This document shows, piece after piece, positions 42,954 to 51,791 of a stretch of 60,398 nucleotides of DNA (its first letter is position 1; the number at the start of each line of letters is the position of its first letter). The notes beneath the pieces are model-generated. The model had not been told where the DNA came from, searched no databases, and worked only from the letters and a program-made list of their open reading frames with translations. The position numbers were made by a program, and so were the translations under genes. The DNA lies in the NCBI GenBank assembly GCA_947641575.1, contig CANRQN010000007.1, forward strand, positions 1 to 60,398. The letters run 5' to 3'. This DNA comes from an uncultured Clostridium sp. (lineage in GTDB: Bacteria > Bacillota > Clostridia > TANB77 > CAG-508).

Positions 42954-43035
42954 ACAAATTCTACAAAGCATAGCTTTTAGAATTTGTAACGTTCGCATAT
43001 TTAATTTCTACGTCAGCTAAAGCTTCCTAGAACTT
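42954..43035. repeat. Structured dispersed repeat, family 2, copy C (inverted)
   Basis: The reverse complement matches the elements at 33520-33663: AAGTTCTAGGAA, then a hairpin with a different sequence (AGCTTTAGCT), then GACGTAGAAATTA, and a neighbouring hairpin ACAAATTCT / AGAATTTGT around CAAAGCATAGC. Confidence 0.6.
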
Positions 43036-43113
43036 AAATAAAATAGAGATTAACTACACTTTGCTAAAGTGCAATTAATCTCTCCAACTTTTTAAATTAT
43101 ATATCTATCTATC

Positions 43114-43959
43114 TTATTTTTTATGTTTCTGTTTTGTAGCTTTTACTATATTTGTCATAAGCATTGCAACTGTCATAGGTCCAACTCCCCCCGGAACTGG
43201 TGTTATAAATGATGCTTTTTCTTTCACATTTTCAAAATCTACATCTCCAAAGATTCCTTCATCTGTTCTGTTTATTCCCACATCGATAATAACAGCTCCA
43301 TCCTTTACCATATCAGCTGTTACAAAATGCTTCCTTCCAATTGCTGCAATTACTATATCTGCATCTTGTACTATTTCTTTTAAATTCTGTGTTTTAGAAT
43401 GACATATTGTAACTGTCGCATTTTTATTTAGCAAACTTAGAGCCATAGGCTTTCCTACTATATTGCTTCTTCCAATTACTACTGCATTTTTTCCTTCTAC
43501 ATGTATGTTATATGCATCGATCATTTTCATTATTCCATATGGTGTACATGATACAAATGTATCTTGATTTAGGCAAAGTTTTCCTACATTGTATGGGTTA
43601 AATCCGTCTACATCTTTGTCAGGAGATATTCTTCGAAAAGCTTCGTTTATATCTAGATGTTCTGGTATTGGGCTTTGAAGTAGAATTCCTGAAATATCTT
43701 CTCTTGCATTTAGGTTATCAATTATATCTAGTAGTTCTTGCATTTTTATATTTTCTTCTAATAATATTTCTTCATATTCTATTCCTAGTTCTTGACATGC
43801 CTTATTCTTACTTTTTACATATGTAAGTGATGCTTTATCATTTCCAACAAGTATTACAGCAAATCTTGGAACCATCCCTTGCTTTTTTAATTCTTCTACT
43901 TCATCTTTTAAATTCTCTCTAACACTTCTAGCAAGTGCTTTTCCATCTATTATCTCCAT
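43114..43959 (-). CDS. folD: Bifunctional methylenetetrahydrofolate dehydrogenase/cyclohydrolase
   Basis: 281 residues, full length. YVKSKNKACQELGIEY carries the catalytic Tyr/Lys; GILLQSPIPEHLD, DKDVDGFNPYNVG, VVIGRSNIVGKPMALSLLNKNATVTICHS (NADP-binding) and the C-terminal TPVPGGVGPMTVAMLMTNIV follow. One-carbon metabolism. GTA GAC GGA in DVDGF contains an out-of-frame CGG and is read normally. Confidence 0.98.
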   Translation of the reverse strand: MEIIDGKALARSVRENLKDEVEELKKQGMVPRFAVILVGNDKASLTYVKSKNKACQELGIEYEEILLEENIKMQELLDIIDNLNAREDISGILLQSPIPEHLDINEAFRRISPDKDVDGFNPYNVGKLCLNQDTFVSCTPYGIMKMIDAYNIHVEGKNAVVIGRSNIVGKPMALSLLNKNATVTICHSKTQNLKEIVQDADIVIAAIGRKHFVTADMVKDGAVIIDVGINRTDEGIFGDVDFENVKEKASFITPVPGGVGPMTVAMLMTNIVKATKQKHKK

Positions 43960-43989
43960 ATACTTCTACCTTTCTATTTTTTAACATTA

Positions 43990-44217
43990 ATATTTTGTTA
44001 AGCCTATATAAACTTGAAGTCCGCGCATGGTAGTCTATATATTTTTTTAATTTATGAGCATCGACCCTACTTAGTTATTCATTGTACTGCATCTAAGTTT
44101 GTATCTAAACTATAAATCGTATATATATTTAACGCCTTGGAGAGCGGAATAATTAAACAAAATATATAGACTACCCGTTTGCAGGACATCTCTTTACTTT
44201 AAGGCTTAACAAAATAT
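43990..44217. repeat. 228-base inverted-repeat element or structured RNA between folD and proS
   Basis: Perfect 16-base terminal inverted repeats (ATATTTTGTTAAGCCT) enclose a second perfect inner pair (AAAATATATAGACTACC and complement) and a central bulged region. No ORF. Read on the minus strand, the 5' part GAGATGTCCTGCAAACGGGTAGTC has some likeness to a 6S RNA closing stem, but this is weak. It may be a MITE or a structured ncRNA. It fills most of the 284-base gap. Confidence 0.55.
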
Positions 44218-44243
44218 ATAATACGTAGCTTATTTTTCGAATT

Positions 44244-45683
44244 TTAATATTGGCGTCCCCAAAACACTAAATACTTGGAAGGCTTACCACAACATACACA
44301 AGTATCAGATAAATGCTCTTCTTCAAATGGTATACATCTTGAATGTGCTCCAGTTAATTCTTTTATTTTATCTTCACAAGAAACATCTCCACACCACATT
44401 GCTTTAATATAGCCTTGATTTTCATTTATCTTATTTTCAAATTCTTCTAGTGTTTTAGCAACTTGTGTTTTTTCTTCTAATCGTTTTTTACAAAGTTCAT
44501 ACATATTATTTTGGATATCTTCAAGTGTTTTTCCTACTTCTTCTTCTAAATTTGCAAGTTCTATTTCTCTTTTTTCTAAAGTATCTCTTCTAACTATTAT
44601 ACACTTTCCATTTTCTATATCTCTTGGGCCAATTTCAATTCTAACTGGAATTCCTTTAAGTTCACATTCATTAAATTTAAATCCTGGTGTTACTTGAGAA
44701 CGTCCATCCACTTCTACCCTAAATTGTTTTTTAAGAATCTCTTTTAGTTCTTCTGCTTTTTCAAGTACTCCTTCTTTATGCATTGCTATTGGTATTATTT
44801 TTACTTGTACTGGTGAGACTTTTGGTGGAAGCTTTAGTCCCCTTTCATCCCCATGTGCCATGATTAGTGCTCCAATTAATCTAGTACTAATGCCCCAAGA
44901 GGTTTGATATGCATATTCTTCTTTTCCATCTCTGTTTTGAAATTTTATTTCAAATGGTTTAGTAAAGTTTTGACCAAAATAATGTGATGTCCCAGATTGT
45001 AGTGCTCTACCATCTCTTGTTAGGGTTTCTACTGTATAAGTTTCTTCTGCTCCTGAAAATTTTTCTTTTTCTGTTTTTCTTCCTTTTAATACTGGAATTG
45101 CAAGTAATTCTTCTATTATTTTTGCATATATATCAAGCATTTTTTTAGTTCTTTCTCTTGCTTCTTTTTCTGTTTCATGTATTGTATGACCTTCTTGCCA
45201 TAAAAATTCACGTGAACGTAAGAATGGTCTTGTTTCTTTTTCCCATCTTAAAACACTACACCATTGGTTGTATTCCATTGGTAAATCTCTCCATGATTTA
45301 AGCCATTTTGAATAAAGATTTGAAAATATTGTTTCTGATGTAGGTCTGATACATAGTTTTTCTTCTAGTTTCTCACCACCTGCTTCTGTAACCATAGCAA
45401 CCTCTGGAGCAAATCCTTCTACATGGTCTTTTTCTTTTTGAAGCAAGCTTTCTGGGATTAATAGAGGGAAATATACATTTTGCACTCCTGTTTCTTTGAA
45501 TAGCTTATCTGTATAGTCTTTTATATTTTCCCATATTGCATATCCATAAGGTTTGATTGCAATACATCCTTTTGTATCTGTATAATCTGCAAGTTCTGCT
45601 TTTCTTACAATATCTGTATACCATGTAGCAAAGTCTTCGTCAATATTTGCTATATCTTTAACAAATTCTTGTTTATCAGCCAT
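44244..45683 (-). CDS. proS: Prolyl-tRNA synthetase (type 3)
   Basis: 479 residues, the short eukaryote/archaea-like ProRS class without the bacterial editing insertion. Class II motifs: [61 protein letters not shown], plus the C-terminal zinc-like cysteine domain ([10 protein letters not shown] ... [18 protein letters not shown]). Overlaps the DUF4364 gene by 8 bases. No CGG codon. Confidence 0.97.
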   Translation of the reverse strand: MADKQEFVKDIANIDEDFATWYTDIVRKAELADYTDTKGCIAIKPYGYAIWENIKDYTDKLFKETGVQNVYFPLLIPESLLQKEKDHVEGFAPEVAMVTEAGGEKLEEKLCIRPTSETIFSNLYSKWLKSWRDLPMEYNQWCSVLRWEKETRPFLRSREFLWQEGHTIHETEKEARERTKKMLDIYAKIIEELLAIPVLKGRKTEKEKFSGAEETYTVETLTRDGRALQSGTSHYFGQNFTKPFEIKFQNRDGKEEYAYQTSWGISTRLIGALIMAHGDERGLKLPPKVSPVQVKIIPIAMHKEGVLEKAEELKEILKKQFRVEVDGRSQVTPGFKFNECELKGIPVRIEIGPRDIENGKCIIVRRDTLEKREIELANLEEEVGKTLEDIQNNMYELCKKRLEEKTQVAKTLEEFENKINENQGYIKAMWCGDVSCEDKIKELTGAHSRCIPFEEEHLSDTCVCCGKPSKYLVFWGRQY

Positions 45684-46242
45684 TTTCAGTCTCCTCCTCT
45701 ATATCTTCTCTTTCTTCATTTAGCATTTGTAGAACAGAAGGATATATTACTCCTGTTTTTTCTTCCCAGTTCTTAACTATTTTAATTGCTTGTTTTCTAG
45801 ATGTCACTAATGTTTGTATCTCAAATGTTTTTACATTGTTTTCTATAATTTTACATTTTACTATAAATTCATTTTCACTTAATGGTATAAACTCTGCCCT
45901 TACTGCCGATTCACTTTGTATTTCTCTTAGCTCACCTTTTACTGTTTCATCTACTTTTAGTTTTATAATTCCAGGAAGCATATCAAGTGTTAAATCTAAT
46001 GTACTTTTTCCTGTTTCTGTTATTTCATATACTTCAGTTTCTTCTTTTTCATATTTAGTTATATATTTATTTTCTTCTAAATCTAATAAAAATTGCTGAA
46101 AGTAAAAGTAATTCATGTCCTGTATTGATAAGACTAGTCTATATAGTGCATCATTATTTATAGGATTTTCCATTATTGATAATAAATATAGTATTAGTAC
46201 CTTGTTTTCTGCAAGTGTTTCATTATCTGCACCAAGTTTCAC
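45676..46242 (-). CDS. DUF4364 family protein
   Basis: 188 residues with the winged-helix-like start [29 protein letters not shown], a clostridial DUF4364 signature, and a second part with strands around [15 protein letters not shown]. It is thought to be DNA-binding by structure, but no function is known. It overlaps proS (TTCAGTCT region), so the two genes are translationally coupled. Confidence 0.88.
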   Translation of the reverse strand: MKLGADNETLAENKVLILYLLSIMENPINNDALYRLVLSIQDMNYFYFQQFLLDLEENKYITKYEKEETEVYEITETGKSTLDLTLDMLPGIIKLKVDETVKGELREIQSESAVRAEFIPLSENEFIVKCKIIENNVKTFEIQTLVTSRKQAIKIVKNWEEKTGVIYPSVLQMLNEEREDIEEETENG

Positions 46243-46262
46243 TTTTATGCTTCATTCCTTTC

Positions 46263-46850
46263 TCAGGCTAGATGTTTTTCTACTTCTTTCCAAACATCTT
46301 CTTTGTATATTTTTCTTTCTGAAGAAAATGGTAAAATAATTTCTTCAGAATTTATGTTTAATTCTTTTTTTATTTCAAATATTGCTTCGTCTACCTTGGT
46401 TACTGCAATTTTATCTGCTTTATTTGCAATTATTATGTACGGTTTATTTGTAGTTTTTATATATTTATACATCATCTTGTCATTTTCTCCTGGCTTATGT
46501 CTAATATCTAAAAGTAGTACAATTAATTGTATATTTTCTCTTGAGAATAGGTATTCTTCGATGAAGTTACCGACTTTTTCTTGTTCTACTTTTGACATCT
46601 TACTATATCCGATATCCTGGGAGATCTACAAAGTAAAATGTTTCATCTATATTGTAAAAATTAATCTGTCTAGTTTTTCCGTGGTTCACTACTTGTTCTA
46701 GCGAGTGCTTTTCTATTTATTAATGTATTTACAAATGATGATTTACCGTACATTAGATTTTCCTGCAAGCACAACTTCTGGTAAGTTTTTATTAGGGTAT
46801 TGTTTTTTGCTTACAGCTGATATTTCAAACTTTGGATTTTTTATTTGCAT
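46263..46850 (-). CDS. engB: Ribosome biogenesis GTPase EngB/YsxC, three CGG frameshifts
   Basis: 194 residues after three +1 steps. All three rebuild GTPase motifs: CGG 46746-46748 (GTA C GGT) gives G1, AGKSNVGKSSFVN; CGG 46679-46681 (CCA C GGA) gives SSEPGKTRQINFY, the switch I region; CGG 46609-46611 (TAT C GGA) gives G3, DLPGYGYSKM. G4 is TKVD as in ADKIAVTKVDEAIFEI. Needed for 50S maturation and essential in most Firmicutes. In the zero frame the protein would end before the P-loop is complete. An out-of-frame GTC GGT (near 46570) is unshifted. Start ATG at 46848-46850. Confidence 0.95.
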
Positions 46851-46872
46851 ATTTATATTCCTCTCTACTGTT

Positions 46873-46986
46873 AAAAAAAGAATTAGTATATTGCTAGGCG
46901 CGTGAATTCAAAGAAGAGCGAGGTGTACTAATGTACATTGAGCTCTTTTTGAATGAACAGCAACGACGCAAGATGCTGATTATTTT
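46873..46986 (-). repeat. Structured dispersed repeat, family 1, copy 3
   Basis: Same ends (AATTAGTATATTGCTAGGC, AACGACGCAAGATGCTGATT) and centre (GAGGTGTACTAATGTACATTGAG) as copies 1 and 2, but the arms are TTCAAAGAAGAGC / GCTCTTTTTGAA. The stems differ while base pairing stays, a sign of selected RNA or DNA structure. It overlaps the serS stop codon. Confidence 0.85.
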
Positions 46987-48266
46987 CTTAATTTATCTAT
47001 ACCGCCCATGTATGGTCTAAGAACTTTAGGTATGTTTACACTTCCATCTTCGTTATAGTTGTTTTCAAGAAATGCTATTAGCATACGTGGTGGTGCAATT
47101 ACTGTATTATTTAATGTATGTGCAAAATATGTTTTGTTTTCCTTTTTGTTCTTTATTCTTATTCCAAGCCTTCTTGCTTGTGCGTCTGTTAAATTTGAGC
47201 AGCTTCCAACTTCAAAGTATTTTTTTTGTCTTGGGCTCCATGCTTCTACATCTACGCTCTTTGATTTTAAATCTGCTAAATCTCCAGAGCAGCATTCTAG
47301 TGTACGTACTGGTATATCTAAGCTTCTAAATAATTCTACTGTGTATGACCACATTTTGTCATACCATTCATAGCTTTCTTCTGGCTCACATACTACAATC
47401 ATCTCTTGTTTTTCAAATTGATGTATTCTATATACTCCTCTTTCTTCTATTCCATGTGAACCTTTTTCTTTTCTAAAACATGGTGAATATGATGTCATAG
47501 TATATGGCATTTTTTCACTATCTAATATTTTTCCTTTGAATTTTCCTATCATTGAATGTTCACTTGTTCCTATTAGATACAAATCTTCTCCTTCTATTTT
47601 GTACATCATTGCATCCATTTCTTCAAAACTCATAACTCCAGTTACAACGTCTGAACGTATCATAAATGGAGGGATTGCATATGTAAATCCTTTATTTATC
47701 ATAAAATCTCTTGCATAACTTAATAGAGCTGAATGTAATCTTGCAATATTTCCTGTTAGATAATAAAATCCATTTCCTGCAACTTCTCTTGCTGAATCTA
47801 AATCTATTCCTGAAAAGCTTTCCATTATTTCTGCATGATATGGAATTTCATAATTTGGCACAAGTGGTTCTCCATATTTTCTAACTTCTACATTTTCACT
47901 GTCATCTTTTCCAATTGGAACTGATTCATGCATAATATTAGGTATTTTCATCATTATATTAGTTATTTCTTGTTTATATTCGTCTTCTAATTTTTCTATT
48001 TCTACTAATTTTTCATTTATTTCTTTTACTTCTAATTTTATTTTTTCTGCTTCTTCCTTTTTTCCTTCACGCATAAGCATACCAATTTTATCGCTTATTT
48101 GGTTACGCTTTGCTCTTAATGTATCTCCTTCTAGTGTTGCCTCTCTACTTTTTTTATCTAATTCAATTACTTTATCTACTAACTCTAACTTGTGATTTTG
48201 AAATTTCTTTTTTATATTTTCTTTAACAAGCTCAGGGTTTTCTCTAATTAATTTTATATCTATCAT
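46980..48266 (-). CDS. serS: Seryl-tRNA synthetase
   Basis: 428 residues, class II synthetase with the N-terminal coiled-coil arm (KLELVDKVIELDKKSREATLEGD...) and motifs YTMTSYSPCFRKEKGSHG..GVYRIHQFEKQEM (motif 2) and NNTVIAPPRMLIAFLEN (motif 3). ATG GGC GGT in YMGGIDKL is an out-of-frame CGG, unshifted. No in-frame CGG. Upstream of engB. Confidence 0.98.
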   Translation of the reverse strand: MIDIKLIRENPELVKENIKKKFQNHKLELVDKVIELDKKSREATLEGDTLRAKRNQISDKIGMLMREGKKEEAEKIKLEVKEINEKLVEIEKLEDEYKQEITNIMMKIPNIMHESVPIGKDDSENVEVRKYGEPLVPNYEIPYHAEIMESFSGIDLDSAREVAGNGFYYLTGNIARLHSALLSYARDFMINKGFTYAIPPFMIRSDVVTGVMSFEEMDAMMYKIEGEDLYLIGTSEHSMIGKFKGKILDSEKMPYTMTSYSPCFRKEKGSHGIEERGVYRIHQFEKQEMIVVCEPEESYEWYDKMWSYTVELFRSLDIPVRTLECCSGDLADLKSKSVDVEAWSPRQKKYFEVGSCSNLTDAQARRLGIRIKNKKENKTYFAHTLNNTVIAPPRMLIAFLENNYNEDGSVNIPKVLRPYMGGIDKLRK

Positions 48267-48435
48267 AATATCTTCCCCTTTTTAGTTATTTATTAGATAA
48301 TAATACCATGTTTTTATACTTTTTGCAATATAAAAATAGAAATATAGTAATCACCCCTTACATTTACTCTACTGTTTTGATTTATCATTCTAGTATATAT
48401 CTAAAACATTAATAGAAATTATCATGCAAAAAAAT

Positions 48436-48482
48436 GTAGCTAAGATTTTCTAAACAATAAATTGCTATAAAATCTTAGCTAC
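48436..48482 (-). terminator. Intrinsic terminator after the DUF378 gene
   Basis: Perfect 14-base arms (GTAGCTAAGATTTT and complement) with a 19-base loop, followed on the minus strand by seven T. The rest of the gap 48267-48502 has no visible gene. Confidence 0.85.
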
Positions 48483-48502
48483 GCATATTTAGTTTTATTT
48501 TA

Positions 48503-48694
48503 TTAGTCTCTATCAAATAATAATTTTATTGCCCATATTCCTGAGATTCCGACTAGTATATATATTATCTTACTTATCCATGGTATGGCTCCAAATATTG
48601 CTTCTACTATATTTACATTAAATATTCCTATTATTCCCCAAACTATTGCACCTATTATTACTAGGATAAGAGCAATTGTATCAATAACTTTCAT
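48503..48694 (-). CDS. DUF378 family small membrane protein
   Basis: 63 residues with two membrane helices (IALILVIIGAIVWGIIGIF and IIYILVGISGIWAIKLL) and the central loop NIVEAIFGAIPWISK, the DUF378 pattern. ATG at 48694 after GGAAG is preferred over a start 7 codons upstream. Function unknown. GTC GGA contains an out-of-frame CGG, unshifted. Confidence 0.85.
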   Translation of the reverse strand: MKVIDTIALILVIIGAIVWGIIGIFNVNIVEAIFGAIPWISKIIYILVGISGIWAIKLLFDRD

Positions 48695-48790
48695 AATTTC
48701 TTCCTCACTTATCAATTTGAAATTATATATTATGTATTATGCTCTTTACTAATTTTTTTATTCTTAATTTTATTTCCATTTTTTTCTTTT

Positions 48791-49530
48791 TTAAATTAAT
48801 TTATCTATAAATATTGCATATGCAATTTCTGGGTCTTCTGTACAAACATAGTTTACTGCACCTATTAGCTTTCCGTTCTTGCAAAAGTGGTGCTCCACTC
48901 ATTCCTTGAACTATTCCACCAGTTTTTTTAATTAATTCTTCGTCTAATACTTTTATTTTTATATTTTTGTTTTGATTTATGTAATCAATTCCTATAACTT
49001 CTACTTCATAACTTTTAGGCTCTTTTTCATCGAATGCCATTATAATATTTGCTTTTCCTTTTTTTACATTATAAAAACATGCTGTTTCTACTTCTTCATA
49101 AGTTTCATTAATTTCTTCTACTGTTCCAAATACTCCATATCTACTATCTTTATAAATATATCCTATATGGTTTGTTCTATCTATACTAGCTATAACATTT
49201 CCAGTCTCTTCTTTAGTTGCTTTATTTATTCCTTCAAATTTTATATCATAGCACAAACCTTTGACAGAGTTATTTTTGTTTTCTTTTATTGTGGCATGTC
49301 CTAGTGCTGCAAATTGATTCGTATTTTTATCTATAAATGTTACTGTTCCTATTTTTCTTGATGATGTTGGAACTGTTCCATCTTCATTAATTTTAACCTC
49401 TTCACTGTCTATTTCAAATCCCATTAATCTGCCGAACTAATAATACTTTTTGTGGCTTACTACTTATAAATGGCAATATTATAATTATACTTAATAATAT
49501 AATTATAAGGATCACTGCTTTCTTTTTCAT
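48791..49530 (-). CDS. spoIVB: SpoIVB serine peptidase (short form), two CGG frameshifts
   Basis: 245 residues after two +1 steps. N-terminal membrane anchor (KKKAVILIIILLSIIIILPF), then CGG 49432-49434 (GTT C GGC) restoring KVLLVGRLMGFEI, and the S55 peptidase core with AALGHATI (catalytic His) and GIVQGMSGAPLLQ (catalytic Ser). CGG 48873-48875 (GAA C GGA) restores QEGKLIGAVNYV and the C-terminus. SpoIVB cuts SpoIVFA and triggers sigma-K in the mother cell. It is much shorter than the 400-residue B. subtilis form: no room for a PDZ domain between anchor and peptidase. The only CGGC site seen. Confidence 0.88.
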
Positions 49531-49791
49531 CTACATAACCTCTCTTATAATTGTATTCATGTTTTTGAAATTCATTCGTGTTTTTTATTCCTTTTGTAAT
49601 TTTTATTTCATTAGTTATGTAAATGCATTTACTATTTTATCATCCTTTACATAATTTTTCAATAGTTTTTTTGAATTATGTAAATATTTCTTCTTTATTT
49701 TCTAAATAATTTGCAAATTCATATATAATATGCTATACTTATGTTAATTTGCATTTAGTGTAAATTAATTCTTTTGAAAGGAGTAATCTTT

Positions 49792-50553
49792 GTGCGACTT
49801 CGGAATATTGTTTACAAGTCACAAAACCTTATTTTGCAACAAGTACAATCTTCTGAAAGTACAACTTGCATTATTATGGGAAGTGGCTATTCGTTATCAT
49901 TAGATAGCGAAAACAAAGTAATACATAAAGACCCTTTGTTTTTCCCTCCAAGCGGGAAAGACTATGGTGATTACAATGTATTATCTTTGTTCTATCCATT
50001 TGAATGCAAAGGCTTATCTCAAGCAGCTCTTGAACTCGCAGGGTACATAAATAGCTCTATGAAAAACTACACTCGCATTGTTCTTCATGGTCATTCCAAA
50101 TGCGGAAGTTGCTTTGTAAAAGCAGCCAAATTCTTGGAAAGACGAGTATCCATCGTTTCTGTTTCGGCTCCGCTAAATTGTAATGGTACACCAATAACCA
50201 GCAGTGACTTTGATTTGAAATTAAGCAGTTTTGAGAAACCCATATTCCATGCAATTTTTTCCGATCATAATGTTGACAAGGATTTGCGCACTGGCTCTGA
50301 ATTTCTTCAAAATCTTGATTTAAATCATCTCTCTCGGCATAATTACATAATTATTGTATCAGAGTGCAAAAAGTTCTCCATAATTCCAATTGATGCTTAT
50401 CTGAATTGGTTTAATACCGCAAAGGGTATATATGGAGATGGTATTATTCCAAAAGCAAGCCAGATTCCGAGTCACAAGCGCTTTGTAAGAATCCTTGCAA
50501 CCCATGCAAGTTCCATGAAAGCAAGCATGCCATTTGTGAAGTCCATTTTGTAA
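49792..50553 (+). CDS. Putative alpha/beta-hydrolase of a GC-rich single-gene cassette
   Basis: 253 residues. The segment TRIVLHGHSKCGSCFVKAAKFLERRVSIVSVSAPL has the nucleophile-elbow look (GHSKC) and a strand-helix pattern of alpha/beta hydrolases; ATHASS near the C-terminus could hold the catalytic His. The GTG at 49792 follows AAAGGAG at eight bases. G+C content and codon use differ from the host. It has two in-frame CGG codons read as Arg (49801-49803, codon 4, LRLRN-like context; 50335-50337, codon 182, LSRHN). A +1 step at codon 4 would destroy it. Own terminator follows. Confidence 0.65.
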   Translation: MRLRNIVYKSQNLILQQVQSSESTTCIIMGSGYSLSLDSENKVIHKDPLFFPPSGKDYGDYNVLSLFYPFECKGLSQAALELAGYINSSMKNYTRIVLHGHSKCGSCFVKAAKFLERRVSIVSVSAPLNCNGTPITSSDFDLKLSSFEKPIFHAIFSDHNVDKDLRTGSEFLQNLDLNHLSRHNYIIIVSECKKFSIIPIDAYLNWFNTAKGIYGDGIIPKASQIPSHKRFVRILATHASSMKASMPFVKSIL

Positions 50554-50590
50554 AAAGATTACATTTTTCCATATCGTAATTCGAATGGTA

Positions 50591-50630
50591 AAACCAACAA
50601 GTCAGTTGCAAATAGCTGACTTGTTGGTTT
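50591..50630 (+). terminator. Intrinsic terminator of the 49792 cassette
   Basis: Perfect 15-base arms (AAACCAACAAGTCAG and complement) around a ten-base loop, followed by a T-rich tail. The rest of 50554-50837 has no visible gene. Confidence 0.88.
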
Positions 50631-50837
50631 CTTTATTTACTATGAAAATTAATACTTTGATATAGTATCTAATTATTTGAGCTTTCTTCACCTTTATGTT
50701 CTAAGCTTAAATTATGCATAGCAAAAATCTCCTAAAACTTTTATTCCTTTTCATAAGAATTTTTTAAGATTAATTTTATATTTTCTTAATGTTTTTTTGT
50801 AAATTTTGGTTTATAATATAAATATGGAGGTTTACCA

Positions 50838-51683
50838 ATGAAGGATAACATATATGATAAAAAATTTAATTTTAAAAAGCTTATATTTTTACTGATTTTA
50901 CCATTATTACTTTTGATAGGTATTTTTATATTTCTTATTCTCTCTAATAACCCTATCATAGAAAATACTACAACTGCTGTCAATAACTATATTACTAACT
51001 CTAATGTAAATAGTTCTAATTATGATACAATAAAACAAGATGAAAATGAAAAATATACTGGTGTTGGTCAGCAAAAGGTTCAAGGTAAAAATGGATATTT
51101 TACAACTTTTTCAACTGCTACTAAGGAATTACCTAATCAATCATCTATTCCAGCAAGTTCTAGTATAAATAATAATGATAAATTATATAAAGAGTATAAG
51201 CAAAATGGTTCTTCTACATGGAGTAACAATCCTTACTGGGAAGGAACAATGGAAACTGATGGATGTGGTATAACTGCTCTTTCAATTATTTTAAGTGGAT
51301 ATGGTAAGAATTTTACTCCAGAAATGCTTAGGGTTAGATATTTCCCTGTTTTGAATATGGATAATTTCTCATCTGAACTTTCTAATACCTTTGGAATTAA
51401 AAACTCTGGTTTCTTTTTTGATAGCAAACATTTATCTAATGAATACATTGATAAACATCTCCAAACTGGTAGACCTGTTCTTGTTTGTGTTTGGAACAAG
51501 CCTACTGATAATCGTTGGACTACTGCTTCTCATTATATGGTACTACTTGCAACCGACTGTAATGGTATGGTATATGTTTCTAATCCAAATGGATTAGAAA
51601 ATAATAGTAAAAGTTCTGGTTGGTATGATTTAAATGAGATTACAAAATACATTGCCAAAGCTTTGTTTGTTGAAAGTTATTAA
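50838..51683 (+). CDS. Membrane-anchored C39-like cysteine peptidase
   Basis: 281 residues. Signal anchor (KLIFLLILPLLLLIGIFIF), a low-complexity linker of about 70 residues, then a peptidase_C39_2-like domain: METDGCGITALSIILSGYG (catalytic Cys), SHYMVLLATDCNGMVYVSNP (catalytic His and Asp/Asn). Acts outside the membrane on unknown peptides, perhaps cell-wall or secreted. GGAGG lies before the ATG. AT-rich, no CGG. Confidence 0.85.
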   Translation: MKDNIYDKKFNFKKLIFLLILPLLLLIGIFIFLILSNNPIIENTTTAVNNYITNSNVNSSNYDTIKQDENEKYTGVGQQKVQGKNGYFTTFSTATKELPNQSSIPASSSINNNDKLYKEYKQNGSSTWSNNPYWEGTMETDGCGITALSIILSGYGKNFTPEMLRVRYFPVLNMDNFSSELSNTFGIKNSGFFFDSKHLSNEYIDKHLQTGRPVLVCVWNKPTDNRWTTASHYMVLLATDCNGMVYVSNPNGLENNSKSSGWYDLNEITKYIAKALFVESY

Positions 51684-51732
51684 ATAATCATTTATTGATT
51701 TCTATACTTTTTTCTTTCCTACTTAGAGAAAA

Positions 51733-51785
51733 ATAAAAAAGTAGAATTCTTTAACTAAACACTTGCTAAGAAATTCTACTTTTTA
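51733..51785. terminator. Shared terminator of the C39 peptidase gene and alr
   Basis: Imperfect long hairpin (AAAAAGTAGAATTCTT / AAGAAATTCTACTTTTT) between convergent genes with A/T runs on both sides. Confidence 0.8.
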
Positions 51786-51791
51786 TTTGTT

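Noticed and set aside
38229..48500. T-box leaders before gltX, proS or serS
   Set aside because: I could not find the T-box sequence or an antiterminator pair in the upstream regions.
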